Of a DNA stretch of 64,000 bases, positions 16,301 through 24,500 are shown one piece after another. The stretch is from NCBI RefSeq assembly GCF_003610695.1, contig NZ_RAQH01000005.1, positions 124,001 through 188,000 on the forward strand. Direction: 5' to 3'. The first letter of the stretch is position 1. Each line of letters begins with the position of its first letter. This stretch comes from Epilithonimonas arachidiradicis (lineage in GTDB: Bacteria > Bacteroidota > Bacteroidia > Flavobacteriales > Weeksellaceae). A program made the translations under genes and the position numbers. Under the pieces are notes generated by a model. The model saw nothing but the letters and a program-made list of their open reading frames with translations, searched no databases and was not told the origin of the DNA.

Positions 16301-16565
16301 TTCGAGATTAAGATTAAGACCAATTCTGATGACATCTTTTGCCTTCATTATTGGGATGTTACCATTGGTTTGGACGCAAGGAGCTGCGGCTAAAGGAAAC
16401 CACTCTATTGGCATCAGTACGGTTGGCGGAATGTTTACAGGTGTTGTATTCGGGATTTTCATTATTCCGGTGATGTATGTAATTTTTCAATATCTGCACG
16501 AGCAAATGCCAAGCAAAAAGAAACGCAAGCTGAAAAAAGAAAAAGCAGCTTTGAATTTAATTTAA
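13395..16565 (+). CDS. RND multidrug efflux transporter (HAE1, AcrB/MexB type)
   Basis: A 1056-residue proton-driven inner-membrane pump of full family length. The N-terminus MLKQFIERPVLSTVISIILLLLGALSVFNLPI is the canonical TM1. The proton-relay acidic pair is in TM4 (LAIGIVVDDAIVVVEAV, near residue 405) and the essential lysine in TM10 (LVGLLAKNAILIVEFA, near residue 935). Two large periplasmic loops carry porter and docking domains. It sits between its adaptor and outer-membrane channel genes, making a self-contained tripartite pump. Substrates (drugs, dyes, detergents or bile-like compounds) cannot be told from sequence. The C-terminus is lysine-rich. Confidence 0.95.
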   Translation: MLKQFIERPVLSTVISIILLLLGALSVFNLPITLFPDIAPPSVQVTAFYPGANAEVVARSVAVPIEEAVNGVENMTYMTSNSSNDGTMTLSVFFKQGSDADNAAVNVQNRVSKAMSQLPQEVVQAGISTQKVQNSFIMFMGLYSEDPKEYDELFLQNYMKINIIPQLQRIPGVAQAQVFGTRDYSMRLWLKPDRLAANNLSPQEVLNAVKDHNLEAAPGRLGQGSKETYEYILKYKGKLSKNEDYENIAIKANNDGSFLRLKDVARVEFGSYTYTAANRVDGKPVSGFAILQTAGSNANEILTEIEKQVEEFKTTLPKGVKPIIMYNSKDFLDASIHQVVETLVIAFILVFIVVFIFLQDFRSTLIPAIAVPVAIIGTFFFLQLFGFSINMLTLFALVLAIGIVVDDAIVVVEAVHSKMEHTGMPVEQATMSSMSEISGAIISITLVMCAVFIPVGFMQGPAGVFYRQFAFTLAIAIMISAVNALTLSPALCALFLNDPQGEHGEHGPKKGFGARFFNAFNVAFNNMTRKYIYSLKFLIKNKWVAIGGLGIIIAASILLIKKAPTGFIPTEDQGFVLYAVNTPPGSSLERTHKATEQIDKIVKGESATNHLWVADGLNFISNANASPYSAGFIKLKDYEDRGDMKDPDQIAAALTGKVSQVKDANAFFFNFPTVQGFGNVSGFEFMLQDKTNGSFEQLGTTTQAFIGELMKRPEIAFAFTTYAAGNPQYTIDVDTDKANQLGVSITELMQTMQIYYGSSFVSDFNRFGKYYRVMAQADIPYRTDTNSLDGIYVKNNQNEMVPVKTLVTLKRTFGPETVTRNNLFNAVTINGTPKPGYSTGDAIRAVEETAKQSLPRGYGYEWTGITREEIKTGGQTAFVFLLSILFVYFLLAAQYESYILPFAVILTVPTGIFGVFAFTGLAGIDNNIYVQVGLIMLVGLLAKNAILIVEFAVQRRKAGKTLIESALQASRLRLRPILMTSFAFIIGMLPLVWTQGAAAKGNHSIGISTVGGMFTGVVFGIFIIPVMYVIFQYLHEQMPSKKKRKLKKEKAALNLI

Positions 16566-16570
16566 ATTTA

Positions 16571-16690
16571 AACGCAAAGGCACAAAGATTTTTTCCATAA
16601 CCTCTATTTATAAGGCACAAAGATTTAAAATTCCGATTTTATTTTGTGACTTAGAGCTTTTGACAATAAAGATTATTTGCGCCTTTGCGA
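16571..16690. repeat. CGCAAAGGC-type inverted-repeat intergenic element
   Basis: The gap between pump and channel genes has AACGCAAAGGCACAAAGATT (16571-16590) and, inverted, a near-copy at 16669-16690 (CGCAAAGGCGCAAA on the other strand). A direct partial copy AAGGCACAAAGATTT lies at about 16612-16626. Motifs of this type recur in flavobacterial intergenic regions (from memory). It may form a stem or be a small mobile repeat within the operon. Confidence 0.55.
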
Positions 16691-16706
16691 TAAAAAATAA
16701 CACTCA

Positions 16707-18128
16707 ATGAACATTATAAAAAAAATAAAAGAGATTGTAGTTTCCACAGCAGTCGTAGCAAGTGCAGTTTCCTGTATGCCCAAATTAGCATTGGACAAAG
16801 TGAGCCCGGAACTGCCGGAAACTTTCCAATACACGGCAACAGCTGACACAGCAAGTGTCGCCAACCTGGAATGGCGACAGTTTTTCAATGATCCGATTTT
16901 ACAAGGTCTGATCGAAAAGGGCATCAAAAATAATTATGACTTGCAGATTGCCTTGAAACAGGTTGCCTCTTCGCAGGAACGATTGAAACAGGCAAAATAT
17001 ATGCAATATCCAGAAGTTGGTTTTGGCGTTACAGGTCAAATTACAAGACCTTCTGATAATAGTTTGAACGGACAAAGCATCAACTTGTTCCTTGGAAAAA
17101 GTTATGTTGAAGATTATAATGCAGCGTTCAATCTGTCTTGGGAAGCCGACATCTGGGGCAAAATCAAGAATCAGCAGGAAGTTTCGAAAATGCAATATCT
17201 GCAGACCTATGAAGCGACAAAGGCAATTCAAACGCAAGTTGTTGCAGCCATTGCACAAGGTTATTACAACCTTTTGATGCTGGATAAACAATTGGAAATC
17301 GCCAAATCGAACCTGGAATTAAGCAAAAACACATTAAACATAACAGAAAAAATCTGGCAAAGCGGCGATGCAACCTCTTTAGGTGTTCAGCAATCCAAAG
17401 CGCAAAAGGAATATACAGAACTCCTGATTACGCAACTGGAACAGAATATTAAAATCCAGGAAAATGCGTTAAGTATTTTGGTAGGCGAAAATCCGACTAA
17501 AATCAACAGAACGATTGAGATGTCTGATACATCGTTACCTCAGAATTTCTCTGCCGGATTGCCTGCAGCAATGATAAGCCGCCGTCCGGATGTTCGTCAG
17601 CAGGAATTGGTTTTGTTAGAATCCAATGCTTTGATCGGCATTGCCCAGGCGAATATGTATCCTTCTTTGAAAATCACTGCTAATGGCGGTGTGAATTCTT
17701 TCAAAATTGATAACTGGTTTCAGATTCCGGCTTCTTTGTTTGGTTCTGCTTTAGGAGGAATCACACAACCGGTTTTCCAGAAAAGACAATTGAAAACCAA
17801 CCTGAATGTAGCGAAAATCCAAAGAGAGAAAAATGTTCTGGCCTTTCGTCAATCTGTTCTGAATGCCGTTGGTGAAGTTTCCGATGCATTAGTGTCTAAC
17901 GAAAGTCTGAAAGTTCAGGAACAGAAAGCTGCAGAACAAGTGACAACCTTAAAATCAGGAATCCAAAGTGCTGAAAAGCTTTATAAAAGCGGTTTGGTTA
18001 ATTACCTGGAAGTCATCACAGCTCAGGGAAATTCTCTACAAGCCGAGTTGAATCTTGCTTCCATAAAAAGACAGCGACTAAGCAGTATTGTTGATTTGTA
18101 CCGCGCTTTGGGTGGCGGTTGGAAATAA
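16707..18128 (+). CDS. RND efflux outer-membrane channel (NodT/OprM family lipoprotein)
   Basis: A 473-residue TolC-like outer-membrane factor. It has a lipoprotein signal ending VSCMPK (Cys near residue 23), then two repeats of the outer-membrane efflux domain. Typical segments are WRQFFNDPILQGLIEKGIKNNYDL, FNLSWEADIWGKIKNQQEVSK in the first half, and PAAMISRRPDVRQQELVL with the GLVNYLEVITAQ signature near the end. It completes the tripartite pump. The 141-base gap before it holds a CGCAAAGGC repeat pair, and a strong terminator follows its stop. Confidence 0.93.
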   Translation: MNIIKKIKEIVVSTAVVASAVSCMPKLALDKVSPELPETFQYTATADTASVANLEWRQFFNDPILQGLIEKGIKNNYDLQIALKQVASSQERLKQAKYMQYPEVGFGVTGQITRPSDNSLNGQSINLFLGKSYVEDYNAAFNLSWEADIWGKIKNQQEVSKMQYLQTYEATKAIQTQVVAAIAQGYYNLLMLDKQLEIAKSNLELSKNTLNITEKIWQSGDATSLGVQQSKAQKEYTELLITQLEQNIKIQENALSILVGENPTKINRTIEMSDTSLPQNFSAGLPAAMISRRPDVRQQELVLLESNALIGIAQANMYPSLKITANGGVNSFKIDNWFQIPASLFGSALGGITQPVFQKRQLKTNLNVAKIQREKNVLAFRQSVLNAVGEVSDALVSNESLKVQEQKAAEQVTTLKSGIQSAEKLYKSGLVNYLEVITAQGNSLQAELNLASIKRQRLSSIVDLYRALGGGWK

Positions 18129-18154
18129 TTTCTATATTTAAATTAAATTGTTAA

Positions 18155-18185
18155 AAAAATGCAGTCTTTTGGGACTGCATTTTTG
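18155..18185 (+). terminator. Intrinsic terminator of the efflux operon
   Basis: AAAAATGCAGTC pairs with GACTGCATTTTT across a short loop, 27 bases after the channel stop codon, with flanking A and T tracts. Confidence 0.9.
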
Positions 18186-18234
18186 ATTAACATCAATAAA
18201 AAAGCTCTGAAATTCAGAATTACTATTTTTTTAT

Positions 18235-20607
18235 TTATTTCTTTCCAGCAGCTTGCATTGGATTCACTTTTCCGTTGGAAGCACCTCTGGCTGCATCTTT
18301 TTGCTTTTGTTTAAAAACCTGGAACTTGCTTGGTGCTTCTGATGAGCTTGAAGCGGTCCAGAAGTTGTTAGACGTATCAATATCGGCCGTTTCTCTCATT
18401 GGGTCCAGTTGAACAGACTTCAGTTTCTTATCAAAATAATAAGTTTTTGAAGCTTTTTGCTCATTATGTCTCCAGATTTGAACACTGATTTTATCATTCA
18501 GTTTTGAACCATCTTCAAAGGTGAATTCTAAAATAATCGGCATTACCAATCCGCCTTTGTTAGAAAAATCGATTTGATAAGCGGTAACATTATTTTCTTT
18601 TTTAATGTCTTTCGCACCTAATTTTTCGAGATTTCCGGTTGTCAGATTATACTCTTTTGAAGTATCCACTTTCTCCTGTCCGCGGTCATATCTGTAATAG
18701 AAATCCTGAACATCTTTGTCGGTATCAGCATAAAACTTGATATTCTTATCTTCTCTATTTCTGATTTTAGAAACATCTTCAAACTCATTTAGCACAGGTT
18801 TTTCGACAGTATATTTCACCGTTTCAGATTTTGGAACGGCGCCAAAATCAGGCGTTGCAATCGTCACTTTATCTAGCGAAATATCAACTGGGTCTGTTCC
18901 GTAGAACCAACCTCTCCAGAACCAATCCAGGTCTTCTCCACTCGCATCTTCCATTGTTCTGAAAAAATCTGCCGGTTCAGGATGACGGAACGCCCATCTT
19001 TTCGCATAAGTCTTGAACGCTTTATCAAACAACTCTCTTCCCATAATCGTTTCACGAAGAATGTTAAGTCCCGTTGCCGGCTTTGAGTAAGCATTCGGAC
19101 CAAATCTCGCAATGTTTTCCGAATTAGACATTATCGGTTCTAATTCGTCTTTCGGAAGTTTCATATAATCCACAATTGTCCAGGCCGGACCACGTTTCGA
19201 TGGGAATTTATTATCCCATTTTTCCTCAGTCAGATATTCAACAAAAGTATTGAGACCTTCATCCATCCAGCTCCATTGTCTCTCGTCAGAATTGATGATC
19301 ATTGGGAAAAAGTTATGTCCCACTTCGTGAATGATTACTCCCAACATTCCGTTTTTAATCGCTTCGGAATAAGTTCCGTCTTTTTCTGTTCTTCCGTAAT
19401 TGAAACAGATCATCGGATATTCCATTCCGTTCGCCGCTTCTACAGATTGTGCTACCGGATATGGATAAGGAATCGTGAATTCTGAATAAGTTTTAATCGT
19501 ATGTGCAACAGCTTTTGTAGAGAATTTTCTGTACAATCCGTAAGCTTCTTTTCCGTAGAAACTCATCGCCATTACTTTGTTATTGTTTTCAGGAATCGTA
19601 ACGCGCATTCCGTCCCAAATAAATTTTCGTGAAGAAGTCCAGGCAAAATCACGAACGTCATTCGCCTCGAAAATCCAGATTTTTCTTTGCTTTGAATGAT
19701 TTTTTTCTGCTTTCTTAGCTTCGTCCAAAGTCACAATTTCAACTGGTTCGTTTGCAGATTCGGCTTTTCTATATCTTGCTAATTGCTCAGACGTTAAAAC
19801 CTGTTCATAGTTCTTACATTCTCCAGTTCCGCCAACAATGTGGTCAGCAGGAACATTCATTTTGACTTTATAATTTCCGAAAACCAAAGCAAACTCGCCA
19901 CGTCCTGTGAACTGATGGTTCTGCCAACCGTGGAAATCACTGTAAACACACATTCTTGGGAACCATTGCGTCATTGTGTAAAGATCGTTTCCATCTTCAG
20001 GAAAATTTTCATAACCACCTCTTCCGCCCATTTCGATACGATTTGGGATGTTGTAATTCCAATTAACTTTGAAAACGAATTTTTCTCCTTTCTTCAATGC
20101 TTTTGGAAGGTCAATACGCATCATTGTTTTGTTGACCACATATTTCAACGGATTGCCGGAAGCATCGGTTACTTTCTCCAAATTAACACCATAACCATTA
20201 TCTGAAACAGGAAGTTCTGATGCTTTTAAGTTTTCTAAGACCGTTATTTTCGGTAACATTGAAGAAAAAGGATAATCCGCATTTTTCACAGTTGATTGCT
20301 GATTTTCGTCCAGCTGAAGCCAGAGATAATCCAAATCGTCCGGAGAATTGTTGTAATAAGTGATGGTTTCTGAGCCTTTCAGATTTCTCTTATCTTCGTC
20401 CAGATAAGCTTCGATGTCATAATCTGCACGTTGCTGCCAGTAGGCTTGTCCCGGCGAACCAGAGGCGGTTCTGTAAACATTGGGTGTTGGAAGGATCGTT
20501 CCGAGTTGTTCAAATTTATTTCCGTGGTTGCTTCCCGGATTATTCTGGATATTCTGTGCCGACACCACAGCAGAACAGAATAAAAGTCCTAAAACTTTTA
20601 ACTTCAT
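18235..20607 (-). CDS. M1 family zinc metallopeptidase, secreted
   Basis: A 790-residue aminopeptidase-N-like protein. ATG 20607 gives a clean signal peptide (MKLKVLGLLFCSAVVSAQ); a frame opening at 20649 would add 14 residues before it. The M1 fold is marked by GMEYPMICFNYG (the GAMEN-like exopeptidase loop) and the zinc site HEVGHN followed after 18 residues by the third ligand in NTFVEY (HExxH-x18-E). A long C-terminal region ends Lys/Gly-rich. It probably trims peptides at the cell surface or periplasm. The upstream HupE-like gene and the divergent DUF6702 gene form a neighbourhood I recall as common in flavobacteria; why they cluster is not known. Confidence 0.9.
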   Translation of the reverse strand: MKLKVLGLLFCSAVVSAQNIQNNPGSNHGNKFEQLGTILPTPNVYRTASGSPGQAYWQQRADYDIEAYLDEDKRNLKGSETITYYNNSPDDLDYLWLQLDENQQSTVKNADYPFSSMLPKITVLENLKASELPVSDNGYGVNLEKVTDASGNPLKYVVNKTMMRIDLPKALKKGEKFVFKVNWNYNIPNRIEMGGRGGYENFPEDGNDLYTMTQWFPRMCVYSDFHGWQNHQFTGRGEFALVFGNYKVKMNVPADHIVGGTGECKNYEQVLTSEQLARYRKAESANEPVEIVTLDEAKKAEKNHSKQRKIWIFEANDVRDFAWTSSRKFIWDGMRVTIPENNNKVMAMSFYGKEAYGLYRKFSTKAVAHTIKTYSEFTIPYPYPVAQSVEAANGMEYPMICFNYGRTEKDGTYSEAIKNGMLGVIIHEVGHNFFPMIINSDERQWSWMDEGLNTFVEYLTEEKWDNKFPSKRGPAWTIVDYMKLPKDELEPIMSNSENIARFGPNAYSKPATGLNILRETIMGRELFDKAFKTYAKRWAFRHPEPADFFRTMEDASGEDLDWFWRGWFYGTDPVDISLDKVTIATPDFGAVPKSETVKYTVEKPVLNEFEDVSKIRNREDKNIKFYADTDKDVQDFYYRYDRGQEKVDTSKEYNLTTGNLEKLGAKDIKKENNVTAYQIDFSNKGGLVMPIILEFTFEDGSKLNDKISVQIWRHNEQKASKTYYFDKKLKSVQLDPMRETADIDTSNNFWTASSSSEAPSKFQVFKQKQKDAARGASNGKVNPMQAAGKK

Positions 20608-20740
20608 TTTTTCAAAACAATTAGATAATAATTCTTTACAAGTAATCAAATTTAGGAAATTGTTACGAATGAAATAAAGATTGGCAACTATTTTTAGCAG
20701 TAAAGATTAATTCTAAATAAGAATCTTAAACATAGAATCA

Positions 20741-20830
20741 CACGCAGCCCGAGCTGAGTGGAGCTCATTTTTTGCGAGGACTTTTGGAAGGTAAAAAATA
20801 GCGGGAACGGAGCGCGGAATAGCTGCCCAA
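20741..20830. repeat. GC-richer structured intergenic element
   Basis: A compact block more GC-rich than its surroundings, between the M1 peptidase and HupE genes. Outer arms GCAGC (20744-20748) and GCTGC (20822-20826) can pair, and inside them GAGCT (20751-20755) pairs with AGCTC (20762-20766). No frame continues through it. It resembles a dispersed intergenic repeat or a structured RNA; which one cannot be decided from a single copy. Confidence 0.45.
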
Positions 20831-20849
20831 ATCAAAAAGAGATTAATAA

Positions 20850-21428
20850 TTAAAAAGGAAGTCTTTCCAAAGTCATTTTGAGCGCCAATGCGAAAACGCC
20901 CGAGGAAACGAATAGAATCCAGTCTTTTCTGTTGACACGGAAAATCTTTAGCAAAATAAAAAGTAGAATCAGAATCGCAACGACCAAAGCAATCTGCCCC
21001 AGTTCCAAACCAATATTGAAGCCTAAAAGCGGAACGAAAATGCTCTGCTCTTTTGCCAACATCATTCTGGCCGTGTTTGCAAATCCCATTCCGTGGATGA
21101 GTCCGAAAATCATTGCCAGATAATAGTTCATTCTCATCAGCGTTTTCTGATTATTTTTCATCAGAATATTATCTAACGACGTGATGACAATAGTCAAAGG
21201 AATGAGAAACTCTACCCAGTTGCCCGGAACTCTTAAAACATTAAGTGAGCTGAGCGCCAAAGTGATGGAATGCCCGATAGTAAAGGCTGTTACGAGAATC
21301 AGGATTTTTTTGAAATCGTTGTAAGAATAAACGGCGATCAAAGCCAAAATAAAAAGCTGATGATCCAGCGCATCCAAAGAAATAATGTGTTCCCAACCCA
21401 ATTTCAGGTAAAAAATAAAATCCTGCAT
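20850..21428 (-). CDS. HupE/UreJ family membrane protein
   Basis: A 192-residue polytopic membrane protein with about six predicted spans. Family marks are GWEHIISLDALDHQLFILALI at the N-terminus (the GxxHIxxGxDH-type first loop of HupE/UreJ), FTIGHSITLALS, and LIHGMGFA followed by FNIGLELGQIALV. HupE/UreJ proteins are proposed nickel or metal permeases, but these flavobacterial forms occur without hydrogenase or urease, and none is seen here. It is co-directional with the M1 peptidase gene and divergent from the DUF6702 gene 60 bases away. Confidence 0.88.
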   Translation of the reverse strand: MQDFIFYLKLGWEHIISLDALDHQLFILALIAVYSYNDFKKILILVTAFTIGHSITLALSSLNVLRVPGNWVEFLIPLTIVITSLDNILMKNNQKTLMRMNYYLAMIFGLIHGMGFANTARMMLAKEQSIFVPLLGFNIGLELGQIALVVAILILLFILLKIFRVNRKDWILFVSSGVFALALKMTLERLPF

Positions 21429-21488
21429 CCTATCATTTTAAAAAGAATTACGAAAATAATGATTAATTTCGACTTAAATTTTGGTCTG

Positions 21489-21992
21489 ATGAAGAACTTT
21501 TTTTCTGCAGTTGTTTTTCTGTTTTTGTTTGTAGCACTTTTCTCGTTCAAGGTTCATCCTTATCACGTTGGTTCTATGGAATTTAATTATAACCAAAAGT
21601 CAAAAGCATTTGAAATTTCCGGACGATTTTTTATGGATGATTTGGAGAACGCCATTAATAAAAAATATGGAAAAAATCTCCATTTCCTTAATCCAAAATC
21701 TGAAAAAGAAATGAATGAAGCTTTGAAAAATTACGCTTCCGAATATGTAAAACTGAAAGTGAATAATCAGTTTGTAAAAGTTAAATTCATTGGATATGAA
21801 GAAGATAAGGAAAGTGTGGATATTTTTCTGGAATCAGAAACTGTAACTAATCCTAAAAAAGTGGAAACTGCTGTCAGTTTTCTTTATAATCTTTTTGATG
21901 ACCAAATGAATATCATCCACATCGTCATAAATGGTCAACGAAAAAGTGAAAAGCTGAATTATCCAGACCGTTATCTGTTTCAGGAGTTTTGA
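21489..21992 (+). CDS. DUF6702 family exported protein
   Basis: A 167-residue protein with a signal peptide (MKNFFSAVVFLFLFVALFSFKVHPYHVG) and a mature beta-rich domain with FEISGRFFMDDLENAINKKYG and a C-terminal HIVINGQRKSEKLNYPDR. I assign it to DUF6702 because of the HPYHVGSMEFNYN start and the partnership with HupE and M1 peptidase genes. ATG 21489 was chosen for the signal peptide; the frame is open upstream to 21270 but that part overlaps the HupE gene. Function is unknown. Confidence 0.75.
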   Translation: MKNFFSAVVFLFLFVALFSFKVHPYHVGSMEFNYNQKSKAFEISGRFFMDDLENAINKKYGKNLHFLNPKSEKEMNEALKNYASEYVKLKVNNQFVKVKFIGYEEDKESVDIFLESETVTNPKKVETAVSFLYNLFDDQMNIIHIVINGQRKSEKLNYPDRYLFQEF

Positions 21993-22004
21993 TGAATTAA
22001 AATT

Positions 22005-22703
22005 ATGAAGAACGAATTTTCCAATAACAGCCAAATTAAAGTCGTTTCTGGTTTTTCCCAACTTGTAGAGACGAATTTTTCTGGAACGATGAACGCCATT
22101 TGCTGGGAAAGACATCTGGTTGGTGATTTCAAAGAAATCGTATCCAAATTGGAATTGAAAGACAATATTACCGAAATTTCTATTGACGATCTTTTAACTC
22201 TAAATCTGTCCGCCAACGGCGTCCTTGCCAGAGAAATCATTTTAAGTGATTTAAGATTGCTGACTGATTTTGGAGCATCACCTTCTCTTAATTTACTTAA
22301 AAAGTATGAGCGAGATGATGAATTTGATTTTATTTCTACGGATGTTTACTCTTACCACGTTGATCGTTCACCCTTTGGAACAGATACTTTTTTGTGCACC
22401 TATTACGGTGCAGCAAGTGATATTCTTCCCAATGATCAGGCTGAACAAAAAGTTCTGATTCCTGAAATCAGAGATAGGCTTAAAGAGTTACACAACGACC
22501 AAGATGGAGATTTTGAAGACTTCTTAAAAGACAACTATTTTGATTTGCACTATCAGCCAAAAGCTAACGCAAAATCCATTAACCTGGGATTAGGTCATCT
22601 GTGGAGACTATCTGTAGATCATCCGGAACAGAAAGTCCCGCCGTGTGTTCATCGTGCACCAACAGAAAACGATGGTGAATATCGATTGCTTTTGATTTGC
22701 TAG
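22005..22703 (+). CDS. DUF1826 domain protein
   Basis: A 232-residue cytoplasmic protein fitting DUF1826: FISTDVYSYHVDRSPFGTDTFLCTYYG in the centre and PPCVHRAPTENDGEYRLLLIC at the end are the family's conserved blocks. In other bacteria I recall DUF1826 genes near zinc-responsive genes, but no such gene is evident here, so a metal link is only a suggestion. The conserved His/Asp pairs could bind a metal. It follows the DUF6702 gene by 12 bases and is likely co-transcribed with it. Confidence 0.75.
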   Translation: MKNEFSNNSQIKVVSGFSQLVETNFSGTMNAICWERHLVGDFKEIVSKLELKDNITEISIDDLLTLNLSANGVLAREIILSDLRLLTDFGASPSLNLLKKYERDDEFDFISTDVYSYHVDRSPFGTDTFLCTYYGAASDILPNDQAEQKVLIPEIRDRLKELHNDQDGDFEDFLKDNYFDLHYQPKANAKSINLGLGHLWRLSVDHPEQKVPPCVHRAPTENDGEYRLLLIC

Positions 22704-22812
22704 TAAATAGCTTTACTTAGATTGCAATTGTGACATATCCGATTTTCAATCCATCAACATATCTGGGTAATATGGGAAAAGATTTAATACCATCTTTAAA
22801 TTAATAGAATAA

Positions 22813-24249
22813 CTATTTACTGTTTTTTAAAATTTCATACTTTATCTCAGCTTCCTTATCCAATGGCTCTTTTTTTAGATAGATTTTCAACGATTCGATG
22901 GCTTTTTCCGTTTGATGGGATAATCTGTAAGCTTCGCTCAGGTTGTAGTAAGGTGTGGCAGAATCAGGGAACTGAATAGTACACAGTTGAAACAGATGAA
23001 TTGCCTGATTATATTTTTTTTCGAAAAGGAACTTTTGCCCGTATCTTTCTATTAAATTCTCCTTAAGGATATATTTTTTGCTTGAATCGGCTTTTAACTT
23101 TTTTATTCCGTCAGCAAGGCCATTTTGTTCCACTGTCCGGATAACATCTTTTGTATAGAAAAAGTTATCTGTTGCATTGGTACTTCCGGTTAATTCCTTT
23201 TTAATGAGATTGGAAGCTTCCCAATAATTTTCAACTTCTCCGTTTGTTAAAATTACAACGGTATAGCCGGACTCCGGGAAAATCATCAGTTCATTTGCTA
23301 TTCCGAAATGTCCGCCCGTATGTCCAAGCATTCTTTGACCGTTTAAAAAATTCTCAACGACACCATGAGCGTAAAAGCCTTCTTTATATTTCACTTGGCC
23401 GGTGGAATACAGGTGTGTAAATTCTTTATTCAGTATTTTGTTTTGTTGAAGGGCGATAGAAAATCTCAGGAGATCCTCCGCTGTCGAATATCCTCCACCT
23501 GCTGGTGTACCTTTGATTACATTACTGTACATATTGTTTTTCCAATGTCCTGGCTTTTCTAATAGCATTGTATATCCTGTTGCCATATTCGGGATTGCTT
23601 CTTCCAAATCATAAGAATCTGTATCCTTCATTTTTGCGGGTTCGAAAATATAAGTTCTTACATAATCGAAATAATTTAACTTGGAGATTTTTTCGATGAT
23701 CAGTCCTAAAACCATATACCCCGAATTGCTGTATTGAAAACCTTTCCCGGGAGAAAATAGTAATTCTTGATGTACGTAAAGCGGCAAATAATCACTTACC
23801 GTTTTAAATTTTTCTTTCGCCAGTTTGTCGTGTTCAGCCCAAAAGTTTCCCATTCCGGAAGTGTGTGTCAATAATTGATGAATGGTGACGGAATCGGCTA
23901 TGAGTTTATTGGGGAAATCCGGTAAATATTTACCGAGTTTGTCATTTAGCGAAAGCTTTCCCTTTTCTGCTAATTGCATAATGGCTAAACCCGTAAACAT
24001 TTTGTTCATAGAAGCCAAATTAAATTTGGTATTTGTTTTATTGGGAATTTTGTCGGCCATATTAGCATATCCAAAAGCTTTCTTATAGATCGTTTTATCA
24101 CCTTTGGCAATCAAAACAACACCACTAAAGTAATTCTCCTTCTCAAGAATATGCAGTTGTTTTCTTATGGCAGGCAGGTTAACCGATTGTCCAAAAGCTA
24201 ATGTTCCCAAAAGAATAAATAGTAATCTTACCAGAAAGTATCTTATCAT
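22813..24249 (-). CDS. Beta-lactamase-fold serine hydrolase with C-terminal TPR
   Basis: A 478-residue exported protein of the class C beta-lactamase/penicillin-binding-like hydrolase family. Signal peptide MIRYFLVRLLFILLGTLAFGQ. Catalytic motifs are intact: SxxK in ASMNKMFT (near residue 80), YSNSGY as the Y-x-N motif, and GHTGGHFG for the KTG-like triad. Residues from about 400 form a tetratricopeptide-like tail (ATPYYNLSEAYRLSHQTEKAIESLKIYLKKEP). It may act as an esterase or peptidase on cell-wall or D-amino-acid substrates. It lies alone, followed upstream by an AraC regulator gene in the same direction 251 bases away. Confidence 0.88.
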   Translation of the reverse strand: MIRYFLVRLLFILLGTLAFGQSVNLPAIRKQLHILEKENYFSGVVLIAKGDKTIYKKAFGYANMADKIPNKTNTKFNLASMNKMFTGLAIMQLAEKGKLSLNDKLGKYLPDFPNKLIADSVTIHQLLTHTSGMGNFWAEHDKLAKEKFKTVSDYLPLYVHQELLFSPGKGFQYSNSGYMVLGLIIEKISKLNYFDYVRTYIFEPAKMKDTDSYDLEEAIPNMATGYTMLLEKPGHWKNNMYSNVIKGTPAGGGYSTAEDLLRFSIALQQNKILNKEFTHLYSTGQVKYKEGFYAHGVVENFLNGQRMLGHTGGHFGIANELMIFPESGYTVVILTNGEVENYWEASNLIKKELTGSTNATDNFFYTKDVIRTVEQNGLADGIKKLKADSSKKYILKENLIERYGQKFLFEKKYNQAIHLFQLCTIQFPDSATPYYNLSEAYRLSHQTEKAIESLKIYLKKEPLDKEAEIKYEILKNSK

Positions 24250-24500
24250 TATAAAAAAATTATAGCGGTTGTTTCATTATGTATTATTTCCCTTTTCTTT
24301 TTGTAATATTTATTGAAAAGTAATCATCTGATTTTGTCTTTTAACCAACAATATTGCAGTTGCTGTAAAATTCCTTATAAGATGACCACAAGATTTTGGT
24401 GGAAGATTATAATTTAATTTCATAAAGGTTTTCTTGCCTATTGTTTATGAGTACAAAATTATAGATACAAATACCTTGAACATTGTATGAATGTAAACCA

